Shown here: piece after piece, positions 7,960 to 17,232 of the stretch
Numbering within the stretch: the first letter of the stretch is position 1
Layout of the letters: each line of letters begins with the position of its first letter
From: GCA-2731375 sp964344935
GTDB taxonomy: Bacteria > Pseudomonadota > Alphaproteobacteria > GCA-2731375
Assembly (NCBI GenBank): GCA_964344935.1
Contig: CAYFPL010000004.1
Span: 504,282-568,281 of the forward strand
Direction: 5' to 3'
DNA length: 64,000 bases
Notes under the pieces: model-generated
Told to the model about the DNA's origin: nothing
Seen by the model: only the letters and a program-made list of their open reading frames with translations
Databases searched by the model: none
Program-made: the position numbers and the translations under genes

Positions 7960-8747
7960 CAATCGATAAAGACGGCGCTGTCGCCATTGTCCGTTTCACC
8001 AATCCACCCGACGGCTATATGGATGCCGATACGGTTCCGGAGATTACCGCCATGTTGGATACGGTGGAGGCGGACAATGAGATTCGCGCCGTGATCCTGA
8101 CGGGCGGCCTGGACGACGTCTTCGTCCGCCACTATTCCGTGGTGGAGCTGGAGGAGCGGGGCCGCGGCCTACGGGAAGCAGGCGCATCGTTCAGCATCAC
8201 TAATCCGGTGCCCGAACGCGCCCTGCATGCGGACTTCCGCCGTATCGAGGATAGCCCCAAGCCCTTTATCGCGGCCATCAATGGTACTGCCATGGGTGGC
8301 GGCTTCGAGTTGGCTTTGCGCTGTGATTTCCGCATCGCCCAGGACGGGCCCTACTCCCTGGGCCTGCCTGAGATCAATATCGGCATCCTGCCCGGTGCTG
8401 GGGGCACACAACGCTTGAGCCGCATCATCGGCCAGGCCAAGACCCTGGAATTGACCCTTTTGGGCAAGACACTCTCGCCAAAAGAGGCGGCCGCATACGG
8501 CTTGGTCACGGAATGCTGCGATGGCCCGGCACTCGATCGGGCATTGGAGATCGCTCATGAATTGGCCTCGAAATCACCCCATGCCGTTGCCCATATCAAA
8601 TACTTGGTGCGGCGCTCGGAACTTGTTGCCCCCATGGATGGCCTGGCCGCCGAGCGCACCCTGTTCGCGGATTTGGTGGGCCGGGATGAGGCCATCGATT
8701 TGATGACGGAAATGAACCAAGGCAAACGGGATATCCGGGATCGTTAG
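7947..8747 (+). CDS. Enoyl-CoA hydratase/isomerase family protein
   Basis: A 266-residue crotonase-fold protein starting at GTG. It contains AINGTAMGGGFELALRCDFRIA and, further on, LPEINIGILPGAGGTQRL. Both glutamates used by true enoyl-CoA hydratases are present (in GGGFELA and in LPEI), so hydration of a 2-enoyl-CoA is plausible. The N-terminal half is unusual in having ILTGGLDDVFVRHYSVVELEERG instead of the common short FCAG loop. It is translationally coupled to the preceding CoA-transferase. The substrate chain is not determinable. Confidence 0.9.
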   Translation: MPQITIDKDGAVAIVRFTNPPDGYMDADTVPEITAMLDTVEADNEIRAVILTGGLDDVFVRHYSVVELEERGRGLREAGASFSITNPVPERALHADFRRIEDSPKPFIAAINGTAMGGGFELALRCDFRIAQDGPYSLGLPEINIGILPGAGGTQRLSRIIGQAKTLELTLLGKTLSPKEAAAYGLVTECCDGPALDRALEIAHELASKSPHAVAHIKYLVRRSELVAPMDGLAAERTLFADLVGRDEAIDLMTEMNQGKRDIRDR

Positions 8748-8942
8748 GTATACAGGCCGTTTACCAAACCTTTTACATAATCGTTAATTTCCCCGTAGTA
8801 TCAGGATCGATAGGCAGATTTCGAATGGCGAAACGCCTGTTGTCTTGTGCGCCGAAGGCAGCTTGATTTTGAACCGCGAGGTTTCCCGCAAGGCCTGGAA
8901 ACTGGGTCGGGCCAAAACCCGCGATTGAGATCGGGAGCCGCA

Positions 8943-9689
8943 ATGAGGGCAATTCGGCGCGCCGTGATACGGGCGAAGTTGTTCGTTGTTCTGTCCATCG
9001 CTTGCGCCTTGCCAGCCCCCGGTTGGGGCGGTCTGTTGGACCGTGACCCATCCCACGGGGCTGGCAGGTTGACCGCCATACCCAACCCAGAGAATCCAGA
9101 GATCGGCGGCGTCAGCCGCACCAAGGCCCATGTGGAAGGGGTATTGGGCGATCTGAATAGAAGCCTGCGCCGCGATTTACCCGTCTATCAGAACGAAGAG
9201 GTCAACACCGGACCCAACGCCCGGGCGGTGCTTCGGTTCCGGGACGGCAGTGTGCTGGCCATCGGGCCCGAGGCCGAGGTGGTTCTGGACGAATTCGTCT
9301 ACAGCAATGCGGGTGGCGTCATTACGCTTTTGAAGGGTGCCATGCGTTTCACTTCCGGCAAGCTTGGGCGCCCTGGCATGTTGATCAAAATGCCCAATGC
9401 CACAATCGGTATTCGCGGCACCGACGTCTGGGCCGGCGAAACGGCGGAAGGACATGGGGTCATGCTTATCTCCGGCGAGGTGGATGTCTTCAATGATGCC
9501 GGCCTGGTGACATTAAAGGAAAGGTATCAAGGCACGCTGATCCTGGGGGAGGGCCGGGCACCTAGCCCACCGGCGATCTGGTCTGAACCTGAACAGCATC
9601 GCGTGCTAGCAGGTGTGGCCTTCAATAACGGTATTTTGTGTTCCATGTTGCAAAGGGTCGCCAAGAATATGTTCCCATCCTGCAGCTAG
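8943..9689 (+). CDS. Secreted FecR-domain protein
   Basis: A 248-residue exported protein. The chosen ATG at 8943 opens with two arginine clusters and a hydrophobic segment ending ALPAPGWG, a typical Sec signal peptide; a longer frame upstream to 8847 lacks one. The mature part carries a FecR domain: EEVNTGPNARAVLRFRDGSVLAIGPEAEV, LLKGAMRFTSG and MPNATIGIRGTDVWAG. This is the stand-alone periplasmic FecR type, not the anti-sigma form, since no N-terminal cytosolic domain or sigma-factor gene is nearby. The binding partner is unknown. The 195 bases upstream (8748-8942) contain no gene I can support. Confidence 0.82.
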   Translation: MRAIRRAVIRAKLFVVLSIACALPAPGWGGLLDRDPSHGAGRLTAIPNPENPEIGGVSRTKAHVEGVLGDLNRSLRRDLPVYQNEEVNTGPNARAVLRFRDGSVLAIGPEAEVVLDEFVYSNAGGVITLLKGAMRFTSGKLGRPGMLIKMPNATIGIRGTDVWAGETAEGHGVMLISGEVDVFNDAGLVTLKERYQGTLILGEGRAPSPPAIWSEPEQHRVLAGVAFNNGILCSMLQRVAKNMFPSCS

Positions 9690-9756
9690 GCCTCACAGAC
9701 TTGAGCCCTCGGTCGGTAGCGGGCACAATGGCGACAAAACTTGGAGGGGACGAAAC

Positions 9757-10605
9757 ATGGGCTATCAAACCCTGGATGTGGAGCCGTTGTCAGGCGCCTT
9801 GGGCGCCGTTCTACACGGACCAGATCTATCGGCGGAACTGAGCAATCAGACCTTTGATGAAATCCATCAGGCTTTCTTGGACCACAATGTGATCTTCTTT
9901 CGGGACCAGGATCTCGACCCCCATCAACAGATCGCGTTCGGCAGGCGCTTTGGTCCCATCGCGGCTTATCCCTTCATGGAAGGTTTGCCGGAGGCACCGG
10001 AAGTCTTTGAAATCGTGAAATTGGAGACCGACACCAAGAACTTTGGCGGCGCCTGGCATTCCGACATGGCCTATGCCGAGACGCCGCCGCTCGGCACCAT
10101 GCTCTATGGCATGGAAATTCCTGGCGCGGGCGGCGATACCATGTTCGCCAACACGGCCCTGGCCTATGAGGCCTTGTCCGATGGCATGAAAGCGATGCTA
10201 GATGGCATCATCGGCATCAACAGTGCGGCGCTAAAACGCAGCGGCGGGCGGGCCAATTCCTTCAAGAAAGCCAGCGCAATGAAATCCAAGAACGCCGACC
10301 GCTTCGAGATGGAAGCCGAACACCCCATCGTCCGCACCCACCCCGAAACAGGCCGCAAGGCACTCTATGTCAGCCGCGGCCATACGGCATGCCTGAAGGA
10401 CATGACCGAGGCCGAGAGCCTGCCCCTGATCGACTTTCTGGCGGACCATTGTGTCCGGCCCGAATTCACCTGCCGCTTCCGCTGGGAGCCCGGCTCTTTG
10501 GCCCTTTGGGACAACCGTTGCACCCTGCATTTCGCTATCGACGATTACCCTGGCCAGCGCCGGCGCATGCGCCGGTTGACCATCAAGGGCGACCGACCCG
10601 TTTAG
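9757..10605 (+). CDS. TauD/TfdA family 2-oxoglutarate-dependent dioxygenase
   Basis: A 282-residue Fe(II)/2-oxoglutarate dioxygenase. The facial triad is visible as AWHSDMAY (His, Asp) and the distal His in LWDNRCTLHFAIDDY, with the oxoglutarate-binding Arg in RRMRRLT. The start at 9757 has an excellent GGAGGGG site; the frame extends upstream to 9613 without supporting features and overlaps the FecR gene. Family members hydroxylate sulfonates, aryloxyacids or amino-acid derivatives in the cytosol. It is followed 13 bases later by a ketopantoate-reductase-like gene, so the two are probably one transcript. Confidence 0.92.
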   Translation: MGYQTLDVEPLSGALGAVLHGPDLSAELSNQTFDEIHQAFLDHNVIFFRDQDLDPHQQIAFGRRFGPIAAYPFMEGLPEAPEVFEIVKLETDTKNFGGAWHSDMAYAETPPLGTMLYGMEIPGAGGDTMFANTALAYEALSDGMKAMLDGIIGINSAALKRSGGRANSFKKASAMKSKNADRFEMEAEHPIVRTHPETGRKALYVSRGHTACLKDMTEAESLPLIDFLADHCVRPEFTCRFRWEPGSLALWDNRCTLHFAIDDYPGQRRRMRRLTIKGDRPV

Positions 10606-10618
10606 AACTGGAACCAAT

Positions 10619-11689
10619 ATGAACGAACGAATTCTGATAATCGGCGCCGGCGCCGTCGGCGCCTACGTGGGGGGCTATTTCGCCCGGGCCGGACTGGACG
10701 TCATCCTGGCCGATCCCTGGCCGGCCCATGTTGAACACATGCAGGCCCATGGACTTCGCCTTGAAGGAATGACAGAGGCGGAGTGTTTTGAAAGCAGGCC
10801 GCGGGCCATGCATTTCACGGATTTACAAAGCCTGTCCAAAGAGAAGCCCGCGGATATCGCCTTCGTCTGTGTCAAATCCTATGACACGCCCTGGGCCGCT
10901 GCTCTCGCGCGGACCTACCTTGCGTCCGACGGTTTTGTGGTCTCGCTACAAAATGGCATCAATGAGGATGCCATCGCGGCCGTGGTGGGCTGGAACAAGA
11001 CCATTGGCTGCATCGCATCGAAAATCGTCGTGGAACTCGTCGAACCGGGCTTTGTACGTCGTTCGGTCACCAAGGGCGGGGAAAGTTACACCGTGTTCCG
11101 GGTCGGCGAACCCCATGGCCGAATCACGCCCCGGGTGGAGCGCATTCATGGGTTGCTGTCCGACATCGACAGCGCCAAGGTGACCACGAACCTGTGGGGA
11201 GAGCGGTGGTCGAAACTGGTGCAGAACGCCATGGGCAATGGTCTTTCGGCGGCCAGCGGTATGTCCAACAAGCAATTCACCCAGAACGAAACCACCCGGC
11301 GGCTGTCCATCCGTCTGGCGGGCGAGGCGGTCCGCGCCGGCCTGCTACAAGGTTTGTCACTGGAGAAGATTTCTGGCCTGGAGCCGGAGCAGTGGGTCAC
11401 GGCGGCGGACGAATTGACCTCCGGCGCCAATGACACGCCAACTCTGGATGCCATGGAAGAGCGTATGCTGGCCCAGGCCGAGCGCATGAGCGACACCGCC
11501 CGTCCTTCCATGGGTCAGGACATGATCAAGGGACGGCGCACCGAGATCGAATTCCTCAACGGCCTTGTCGTTGCCCGGGCCAAGGAGTTCGGCATAGAGG
11601 CCCCGGCCAACGCCGGCCTGATCGCCGCCGTGCAAAGCGTCGAACGTGGCGATGCTCCGGCCGGCATCGAACGGGTTCAGGACATCTAA
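10619..11689 (+). CDS. Ketopantoate reductase family (ApbA/PanE-like) dehydrogenase
   Basis: A 356-residue NAD(P)-dependent reductase. The N-terminal Rossmann motif is IIGAGAVGAYVGGYFARAGLDV; AFVCVKSYDT, VSLQNGINEDAI and the C-terminal ApbA domain (ERWSKLVQNAMGNGLSA, later GRRTEIEFLNGLVV) follow. It is longer than housekeeping PanE (about 300 residues) and sits with a TauD-type dioxygenase, so a catabolic 2-oxo- or 2-hydroxyacid reductase is as likely as pantothenate synthesis. Start preceded by GGAA. Family call firm, substrate open. Confidence 0.88.
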   Translation: MNERILIIGAGAVGAYVGGYFARAGLDVILADPWPAHVEHMQAHGLRLEGMTEAECFESRPRAMHFTDLQSLSKEKPADIAFVCVKSYDTPWAAALARTYLASDGFVVSLQNGINEDAIAAVVGWNKTIGCIASKIVVELVEPGFVRRSVTKGGESYTVFRVGEPHGRITPRVERIHGLLSDIDSAKVTTNLWGERWSKLVQNAMGNGLSAASGMSNKQFTQNETTRRLSIRLAGEAVRAGLLQGLSLEKISGLEPEQWVTAADELTSGANDTPTLDAMEERMLAQAERMSDTARPSMGQDMIKGRRTEIEFLNGLVVARAKEFGIEAPANAGLIAAVQSVERGDAPAGIERVQDI

Positions 11690-11699
11690 GCCGTCTCTA

Positions 11700-12464
11700 T
11701 TAGCCGTATTGGTCGTGCAGGCGGCGCATGCCTTTGAGCCAACGGTCGTAATCGTTGGTCTTGCGCTGCATGTATTCCAAGACCTGCGGGTGGGGCAGGC
11801 AGAGGAAGCGTTCTTCGGCCAGGGTGTCGATGACGCAGTCGGCCAGTTCCTCGGGCTCCATCAGGCCGTCGACACTTGCTACGCCCCCCGACCGGCCATA
11901 ATCGGTCATGGCGGTGCTGACCGCCTGGGGGCAGAGGATCGAAACCTTGATGCCACGTTTGCCATAGGTGATCGAGAGCCATTCGGCGAAGCCCACGGCG
12001 GCATGCTTGGTCACGGAATAGGTGGAGGAGCCGACCTGGCTCAACAGACCCGCGGCGGATGAAGTGTTGAGCAGATAACCACCGCCTCGTTCGATCATAC
12101 CGGGGACAACGGCACGGGCCGCATAAACATGGGACATCAGGTTCACATCCCAAACCCGCTGCCATTCCTCGTTGCTGTTTTCCAGATCACCCATGACCGC
12201 GATGCCGGCGTTGGAACAGAATAGATCGATGGGTCCTGCCTGATCCTCGGTGACCTTGACCAGATTCTTGATGTCGTCCTCGACCGCCACGTTGGTGGTC
12301 ACAGCGATACCACCAATTTCATCCGCTACTTCTTTAATGCCGTCGGCGTTTACGTCCGCAACCACGACCTTTGCCGCCCCCTCGTCGTTGAAGCGGCGGG
12401 CCATGGCCCGGCCGATGCCGCTGGCACCCCCTGTTACGACGATGATCTTGTCTTTAACCTGCAT
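11700..12464 (-). CDS. SDR family NAD(P)-dependent oxidoreductase
   Basis: A 254-residue classical short-chain dehydrogenase. VVTGGASGIGRAMA is the cofactor motif, NAGIAVMGD the structural NAG motif, and SSAAGLLSQVGSSTYSVTKHA contains the catalytic Ser, Tyr and Lys. The ATG at 12464 has GGGAG upstream; the frame runs on to 12689 but that extension has no domain and crosses the divergent methyltransferase start. Acts on an alcohol or ketone in the cytosol. It is transcribed away from the methyltransferase gene at 12555, sharing about 90 bases of promoter region. Confidence 0.92.
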   Translation of the reverse strand: MQVKDKIIVVTGGASGIGRAMARRFNDEGAAKVVVADVNADGIKEVADEIGGIAVTTNVAVEDDIKNLVKVTEDQAGPIDLFCSNAGIAVMGDLENSNEEWQRVWDVNLMSHVYAARAVVPGMIERGGGYLLNTSSAAGLLSQVGSSTYSVTKHAAVGFAEWLSITYGKRGIKVSILCPQAVSTAMTDYGRSGGVASVDGLMEPEELADCVIDTLAEERFLCLPHPQVLEYMQRKTNDYDRWLKGMRRLHDQYG

Positions 12465-12554
12465 CTCGATCTCCCATGTTGCGTTTGCATCAGGATAGCG
12501 GCAATGAAGGGGTGTGGCTAAATTAATGCGGTACGACGGGGCGTAGGAGGCGAA

Positions 12555-13379
12555 ATGACGGCAAACGAAGTCGAAGATCATTACAGCCGTGGCGGTTTGT
12601 TTCAGGCGATCATGGATGCCCTCGAGTCCGCCGGCGTGGATACGGACAATCTTCAGCCACCCGACCTCGATCCCTTGGAGCATTTTCATGGTCGGGGCAA
12701 GGCTGCCACTGCTGACCTGGCCGCGTCCCTGGACCTGACATCGGACGACGAAATTCTGGATATCGGCAGCGGTGTGGGCGGCCCGGCCCGCTATATTGCC
12801 CGCACCTATGGATGCCGCGTGATGGGTATCGACCTGACGGCGGAGTTTTGCGAAACGGCCCGGCGGTTAACGGCGGTGGTGGGACTGTCTGACAAGGTTC
12901 GGATCGAGCAGGCCTCAGCCACTGATCTGCCCTTCGAAGATAGCCGGTTTGACGCCGCCTATTCTCAGAACGTCTCCATGAACATCCGGGACAAGGGAAC
13001 CATGTTCGGAGAGGCATTCCGGGTGCTGCGGCCAGGCGCGCCTTTCGCGCTATCGGAACTGGCTGTCGGCCATGGTGGCCCGGTGATCTATCCGACGCCC
13101 TGGTCCGCGGATGGATCACATTCCTATCTGCTGACAGAAGAGGAAACGGTGTCGGCCCTCGAACAGACGGGCTTCACGGTGATCTCCGTGAAAGACAATG
13201 GCCCGGTGCTCAAGGAATTCTACGCCGCCCAACGCCAGGCTGCGGCCAAGGAAGGGGCGCCAAAACTGGGCCCCTTCCTGTTAATGGGCGAAAACTACCG
13301 CGAGAAGGGCCGCAACGCCGCCCTTAACTTGGAAGAGGGGCGGGTCCGCGCCATCGAAGTGCTCTGTCGCCGGGCGTAA
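12555..13379 (+). CDS. Class I SAM-dependent methyltransferase
   Basis: A 274-residue methyltransferase with motif I ILDIGSGVGGPARYIA, followed by GCRVMGIDLTAEF, and post-motif AYSQNVSMNIRDKG. It resembles sarcosine/dimethylglycine methyltransferases and sterol- or phospholipid-type enzymes of the Methyltransf_11 group. The N-terminal HYSRGGLFQAIMDAL part is typical of the glycine-betaine-type subgroup, but that substrate is only a suggestion. The ATG has TAGGAGG upstream. Convergent with malate synthase (2-base gap). Confidence 0.87.
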   Translation: MTANEVEDHYSRGGLFQAIMDALESAGVDTDNLQPPDLDPLEHFHGRGKAATADLAASLDLTSDDEILDIGSGVGGPARYIARTYGCRVMGIDLTAEFCETARRLTAVVGLSDKVRIEQASATDLPFEDSRFDAAYSQNVSMNIRDKGTMFGEAFRVLRPGAPFALSELAVGHGGPVIYPTPWSADGSHSYLLTEEETVSALEQTGFTVISVKDNGPVLKEFYAAQRQAAAKEGAPKLGPFLLMGENYREKGRNAALNLEEGRVRAIEVLCRRA

Positions 13380-13380
13380 A

Positions 13381-14997
13381 TCAGACGGTCGTGACAATCC
13401 GTTCGTAGGCCGGCAGGGTCAGGAAGTCCTGGAATTCATCCTCGGTCACCATCTCCAGGAACAACTCCCCCGCTTCGGTATATTTGCCGTTGTCGTATAC
13501 GTCGGGTCCGACTTCATCGCGGATCTTAATCAGTTCCTCCGCCATGGCGTCACGCACCAATTCTTCAGTGATGGCGCCGCCGTTGGTGAACTCCGCCTCG
13601 TGCTTCAGCCATTGCCAGACCTGTGCCCGGGAGATTTCCGCCGTGGCGGCGTCCTCCATCAGGTTATAGAGGGGCACGCAACCATTCCCTCTCAGCCAGG
13701 CCTCCACATACTGGGTACCGACGGAAAGATTCATGCGCAGGCCCGCATCGGTAATTGACCCCTTATGCACGGCGAGAAGGTCCGCCTGTTTGACGTTGAC
13801 GTCCTGGCGCTGGCGGCTCAACTGATTGTCGCCGCTCATGCCTTTGTCGAATTCCTCCTTGGCGATGGGGACCAGGCCAGGATGGGCGACCCAGGTGCCG
13901 TCATGGCCGTTGGTGACTTCGCGTTCCTTGTCGGCATGCACCTTGGCCATGGCTTCTTCATTTGCCGCATCGTCATTCTTAATGGGGATCTGCGCCGCCA
14001 TGCCACCCATGGCGAAGGCACCCCTGCGATGACAGGTCTTGATCAATTCCAAGCTGTAGGACTGCAGGAAATGCGAGGTCATGCCCACTTCCGCCCGGTC
14101 GGGGAGGAGGAAATCGGGCCGGTTCCGGAACTTCTTGATATAGCTGAAAATATAGTCCCAGCGGCCACAGTTCAGGCCGACGATATGGTCGCGCAGTTCA
14201 TAGAGGATCTCGTCCATCTCGAACGTCGCCATGATGGTTTCGATCAGAATGGTGGCCTTGCAGGTGGCGTTCGGAATGCCCAATTGCTCCTGGGCCCAAA
14301 CGAACACGTCATTCCAGAGGCGCGCCTCTTGATGATGTTCCATCTTGGGCAGGTAGAAGTAGGGCCCGGTCCCGTTCGCCAGCAACTGCTTGACGTTGTG
14401 GAAGAAGTAGAGGCCGAAATCGAACAAGCCGCCTGACATGCGCGCGCCGTCGACGGTCATATGGGCTTCTTCCAGGTGCCAGCCGCGGGGGCGGACCAGC
14501 AACGTGGCGATTTTGTCGTTTAGAGCATAATGTTTGTTATTGCCGGGGTCGGTGAAATCGATCTTCCGTGCGATCGCGTCGCGCAGATTGATCTGCCCTT
14601 CGATCATGTTCGACCAGGTTGGGGCAGTGGCGTCCTCGAAGTCGGCCATGAACACATTGGCGCCGCAGTTAAGGGCATTGATGATCATCTTGCGGTCGAC
14701 AGGGCCCGTAATCTCCACCCGTCGGTCCATCAGGTCGTGGGGAATGGAGGTAATGGTCCAATCCCCATCGCGCACGGATTGGGTTTCGGGGAGGAAATCG
14801 GGTAGCCAGCCGCCGTCGATCTTGGCTTGGATTTCGACGCGATAGGCCAGCAGATCACGGCGGCGCTGGCCAAATTTACGTTCCATGGCCGCCAGGAAAC
14901 TCAGGGCCTCGTTCGTCAGAATTTCTTCATAGCCCTCCTCGATGGGGCCCAAGATGGCAACGCCCTCTGGCGTTGAGATGGCGGCACTATTGCTCAT
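13381..14997 (-). CDS. aceB: Malate synthase A
   Basis: A 538-residue malate synthase, condensing glyoxylate with acetyl-CoA to malate in the glyoxylate shunt. Diagnostic segments are ANVFMADFEDATAPTWSN, LLVRPRGWHLEEAH, YFYLPKMEHHQEARLW, ATILIETIMATFEMDEIL, LNCGRWDYIFSYIKKF and TNGHDGTWVAHPGLVPIA. Length is that of isoform A (about 530), not the 720-residue G form. GAGGAA precedes the ATG. No isocitrate lyase is in the window; glyoxylate could also come from purine, glycolate or other breakdown. Confidence 0.97.
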   Translation of the reverse strand: MSNSAAISTPEGVAILGPIEEGYEEILTNEALSFLAAMERKFGQRRRDLLAYRVEIQAKIDGGWLPDFLPETQSVRDGDWTITSIPHDLMDRRVEITGPVDRKMIINALNCGANVFMADFEDATAPTWSNMIEGQINLRDAIARKIDFTDPGNNKHYALNDKIATLLVRPRGWHLEEAHMTVDGARMSGGLFDFGLYFFHNVKQLLANGTGPYFYLPKMEHHQEARLWNDVFVWAQEQLGIPNATCKATILIETIMATFEMDEILYELRDHIVGLNCGRWDYIFSYIKKFRNRPDFLLPDRAEVGMTSHFLQSYSLELIKTCHRRGAFAMGGMAAQIPIKNDDAANEEAMAKVHADKEREVTNGHDGTWVAHPGLVPIAKEEFDKGMSGDNQLSRQRQDVNVKQADLLAVHKGSITDAGLRMNLSVGTQYVEAWLRGNGCVPLYNLMEDAATAEISRAQVWQWLKHEAEFTNGGAITEELVRDAMAEELIKIRDEVGPDVYDNGKYTEAGELFLEMVTEDEFQDFLTLPAYERIVTTV

Positions 14998-15115
14998 GCT
15001 ACAAATTCCTCAATCAAGACAGCTGGCCCGGAATGGGCCGCGGATATGTGCCAAGACAGGCCCGGATTTGCAAGCTATTCTTGAACTTTGCGACTGTTCT
15101 AAAGGCATCTTTGTT

Positions 15116-16150
15116 ATGAGCCCGAAATTTGGCCGCCTTACTGATTACCCGCGCGTCCCTCTATCAATCCTGCCGACAGAGATCGAGGAAGCCCCGCGAC
15201 TGTCGAAGGAGATCGGCGTCAACGTTTTCATCAAACGGGACGATCTGACGGGATTGGCCTTTGGCGGCAATAAAACCCGGCAGCTGGAGTTTTATATGGG
15301 CGCGGCAAAGGAGGCGGGCGCAGACACGCTGGTTATTACGGGTGCGGTACAATCGAATTATGTGCGTGTTGCCGCCGCAGCAGCGGCGCGCATGGGCATG
15401 GAAATCCATATCCAGAACGAAGAGCGGGTGCCGGACATGGATGCGCTTTATCATCAATCGGGCAATATTCTGCTGTGCGATATCCTGGGCGCACACCGCT
15501 ATTCCTACCCCGACGGCGAAGACGAGGCCGGGGCCGATGCGGCAGTCTCTGCCATCGCTGACAAATTACGGGGACAGGGCCGACGGCCCTATATGGTGCC
15601 GCTCGCACCCGGTCACCCGCCGTTAGGCGCCCTTGGCTATGTCCTGGCGGCGGAGGAGATCGTGAATCAATTGCAGGCCCGGGATATACAAATGGATGCC
15701 GCTGTCATTGCCTCGGGCAGTGGTTTCACTCATGCCGGTTTGTTGTTTGGGTTGCGGGCCCTGGGCCAGGATATGCCGGTGCATGGCATTTGCGTGCGCC
15801 GGGATGCCTCGGCCCAATTTCAACGCATCGCCGGTCATTGCCGCGATCTGTCAGAAATGCTTGGCCTGGGCAGGGTCGTTGACGACACCGATATCAAGTT
15901 GTTTGACGGCGTGTTGGCACCGGGTTACGGCCAAATGAACCCCGCGACGGCAGATGCCATCGTCCTGGCGGCACGCTGCGAAGGGCTATTTCTCGATCCA
16001 CCCTATACAGGCAAAGTAATGGCCGGTCTGATGGCGCTGGCCGTTGATCAAACCATCGCACCAGGGTCGAACGTACTGTTTGTCCATACCGGCGGTACGC
16101 CGGCGCTGTTCGCCTATGGCCCGCAGTTGCAGCATTGGACGCAGCCATGA
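15116..16150 (+). CDS. PLP-dependent D-cysteine desulfhydrase/ACC deaminase family protein
   Basis: A 344-residue pyridoxal-phosphate enzyme of the fold-type II group that includes D-cysteine desulfhydrase, ACC deaminase and L-cysteate sulfo-lyase. FIKRDDLTGLAFGGNKTRQLEF contains the PLP lysine in GGNKTRQLE; GAVQSNYVRVAAAAA, IASGSGFTHAGLLFG and FVHTGGTPALFAY (phosphate cup) follow. The ATG at 15116 matches family starts; an upstream extension to 14942 overlaps malate synthase and is unsupported. It is first in a tight operon: its TGA overlaps the ATG of the octopine-dehydrogenase-like gene, hinting at amino-acid-derived substrates. Confidence 0.9.
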   Translation: MSPKFGRLTDYPRVPLSILPTEIEEAPRLSKEIGVNVFIKRDDLTGLAFGGNKTRQLEFYMGAAKEAGADTLVITGAVQSNYVRVAAAAAARMGMEIHIQNEERVPDMDALYHQSGNILLCDILGAHRYSYPDGEDEAGADAAVSAIADKLRGQGRRPYMVPLAPGHPPLGALGYVLAAEEIVNQLQARDIQMDAAVIASGSGFTHAGLLFGLRALGQDMPVHGICVRRDASAQFQRIAGHCRDLSEMLGLGRVVDDTDIKLFDGVLAPGYGQMNPATADAIVLAARCEGLFLDPPYTGKVMAGLMALAVDQTIAPGSNVLFVHTGGTPALFAYGPQLQHWTQP

Positions 16151-17232
16151 AAATTGCTGTTATCGGCGGTGGCCATGGATGCCACGCGGCGGCGGCGGAT
16201 TTCTCGGAACAAGGACACGAGGTGCGCTTCTGGCGTCGGGATGAAAGGGCCCTGGCGGCCATTCTGTCGGCCGGTGCCATCCGTCTGATCGATGCGGCCG
16301 GCGAACGTTCGGTCCAGATACATTGCGTGACCACGGATATCGCCGAAGCCCTGTCGGGGGCGGAACTGGTGCTTTCGCCTTTGCCGGCGACGGCGCAGGA
16401 CGGGGTCGCGGCGACAATGGCACCGCATCTGACGGATGGCCAGGTCATCGCCATCCCGCCCGGCACCTTGGGGGGGCTGACCATGAGCCGGATTATCCGG
16501 CAGGCCGGCAACAATTCGGAATTGTCTTTCGTGGAATCAGGTACGTTGCCTTATCTCGCGCGCCTGCGCGGCGATGACTTGGTCGCGATTTCAGCCCGCA
16601 CCACCCGCTTGCCCAGCGGCGTCTATCCGGCCCGTCTGACCGAGCACGCATTAGGGGTGGCAAGCCAGGCCTACCCGGCGATCGAGCCATTGCGGGATGT
16701 GCTGGATGCGGCATTGATGAATGCCGGGCCCATCATCCACCCGCCGTTGATCCTGATGAACGCGGGGCCGATGCAGCACTTCGATACCTGGGACATTCAC
16801 AACGAAGGCACGCAGCCGGCGATCCGCGCCGTCACGGACGCATTGGACGAAGAACGGATCGTCATCCGCGAGGCCCTGGGCTATGGCGAACCCCACTTCC
16901 CTCTGGCAGATCATTACGACGACGACCGGCCGGAATGGATGTACGGCAACGCGGCCCATGAGCGTCTGACGGATTCCGGTGATTGGCGCGAATTCATCGA
17001 CCTGACCCAACATCGTTATATGCGCGAAGATGTGGCCATGGGCCTGGCGCTGCTGGTTTCGATCGCTGACTGGGCCGGTGTCGAATGCCCGGTGGCTCGC
17101 GGCCTTCTTGCAATGGGGTCTGCTATCTGCAGCGAGGACTTTCGCCACGGTCCCCGCACTTGGGAAGCCCTGGGCCTCGCGGAAATGGGCGGAGAAGAAC
17201 TTCGAGAGATGCTGAACGAAGGTGAGGCCTGA
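16147..17232 (+). CDS. NAD/NADP octopine/nopaline dehydrogenase family protein
   Basis: A 361-residue dehydrogenase with Rossmann motif IAVIGGGHGCHAAAADFSEQG and the octopine-dehydrogenase C-terminal domain (GPIIHPPLILMNAGPMQHFD, FPLADHYDDDRPEWMYG). Opine dehydrogenases reversibly condense an amino acid with a 2-oxoacid; bacterial relatives mostly break opines down or reduce related 2-oxoacids. ATGA overlap with the PLP gene fixes the start at 16147, and the stop overlaps the start of the hydroxyacyl-CoA dehydrogenase (TGATG). The histidine in GPIIHPP is the usual catalytic position. Substrate unknown. Confidence 0.87.
   Translation: MKIAVIGGGHGCHAAAADFSEQGHEVRFWRRDERALAAILSAGAIRLIDAAGERSVQIHCVTTDIAEALSGAELVLSPLPATAQDGVAATMAPHLTDGQVIAIPPGTLGGLTMSRIIRQAGNNSELSFVESGTLPYLARLRGDDLVAISARTTRLPSGVYPARLTEHALGVASQAYPAIEPLRDVLDAALMNAGPIIHPPLILMNAGPMQHFDTWDIHNEGTQPAIRAVTDALDEERIVIREALGYGEPHFPLADHYDDDRPEWMYGNAAHERLTDSGDWREFIDLTQHRYMREDVAMGLALLVSIADWAGVECPVARGLLAMGSAICSEDFRHGPRTWEALGLAEMGGEELREMLNEGEA

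Noticed and set aside
9613..9756. Upstream extension of the first TauD-type dioxygenase
   Set aside because: Overlaps the FecR gene and precedes an excellent GGAGGGG-ATG at 9757.
13765..14436. 223-residue plus-strand frame
   Set aside because: Antisense to malate synthase, which is unmistakable on the other strand.
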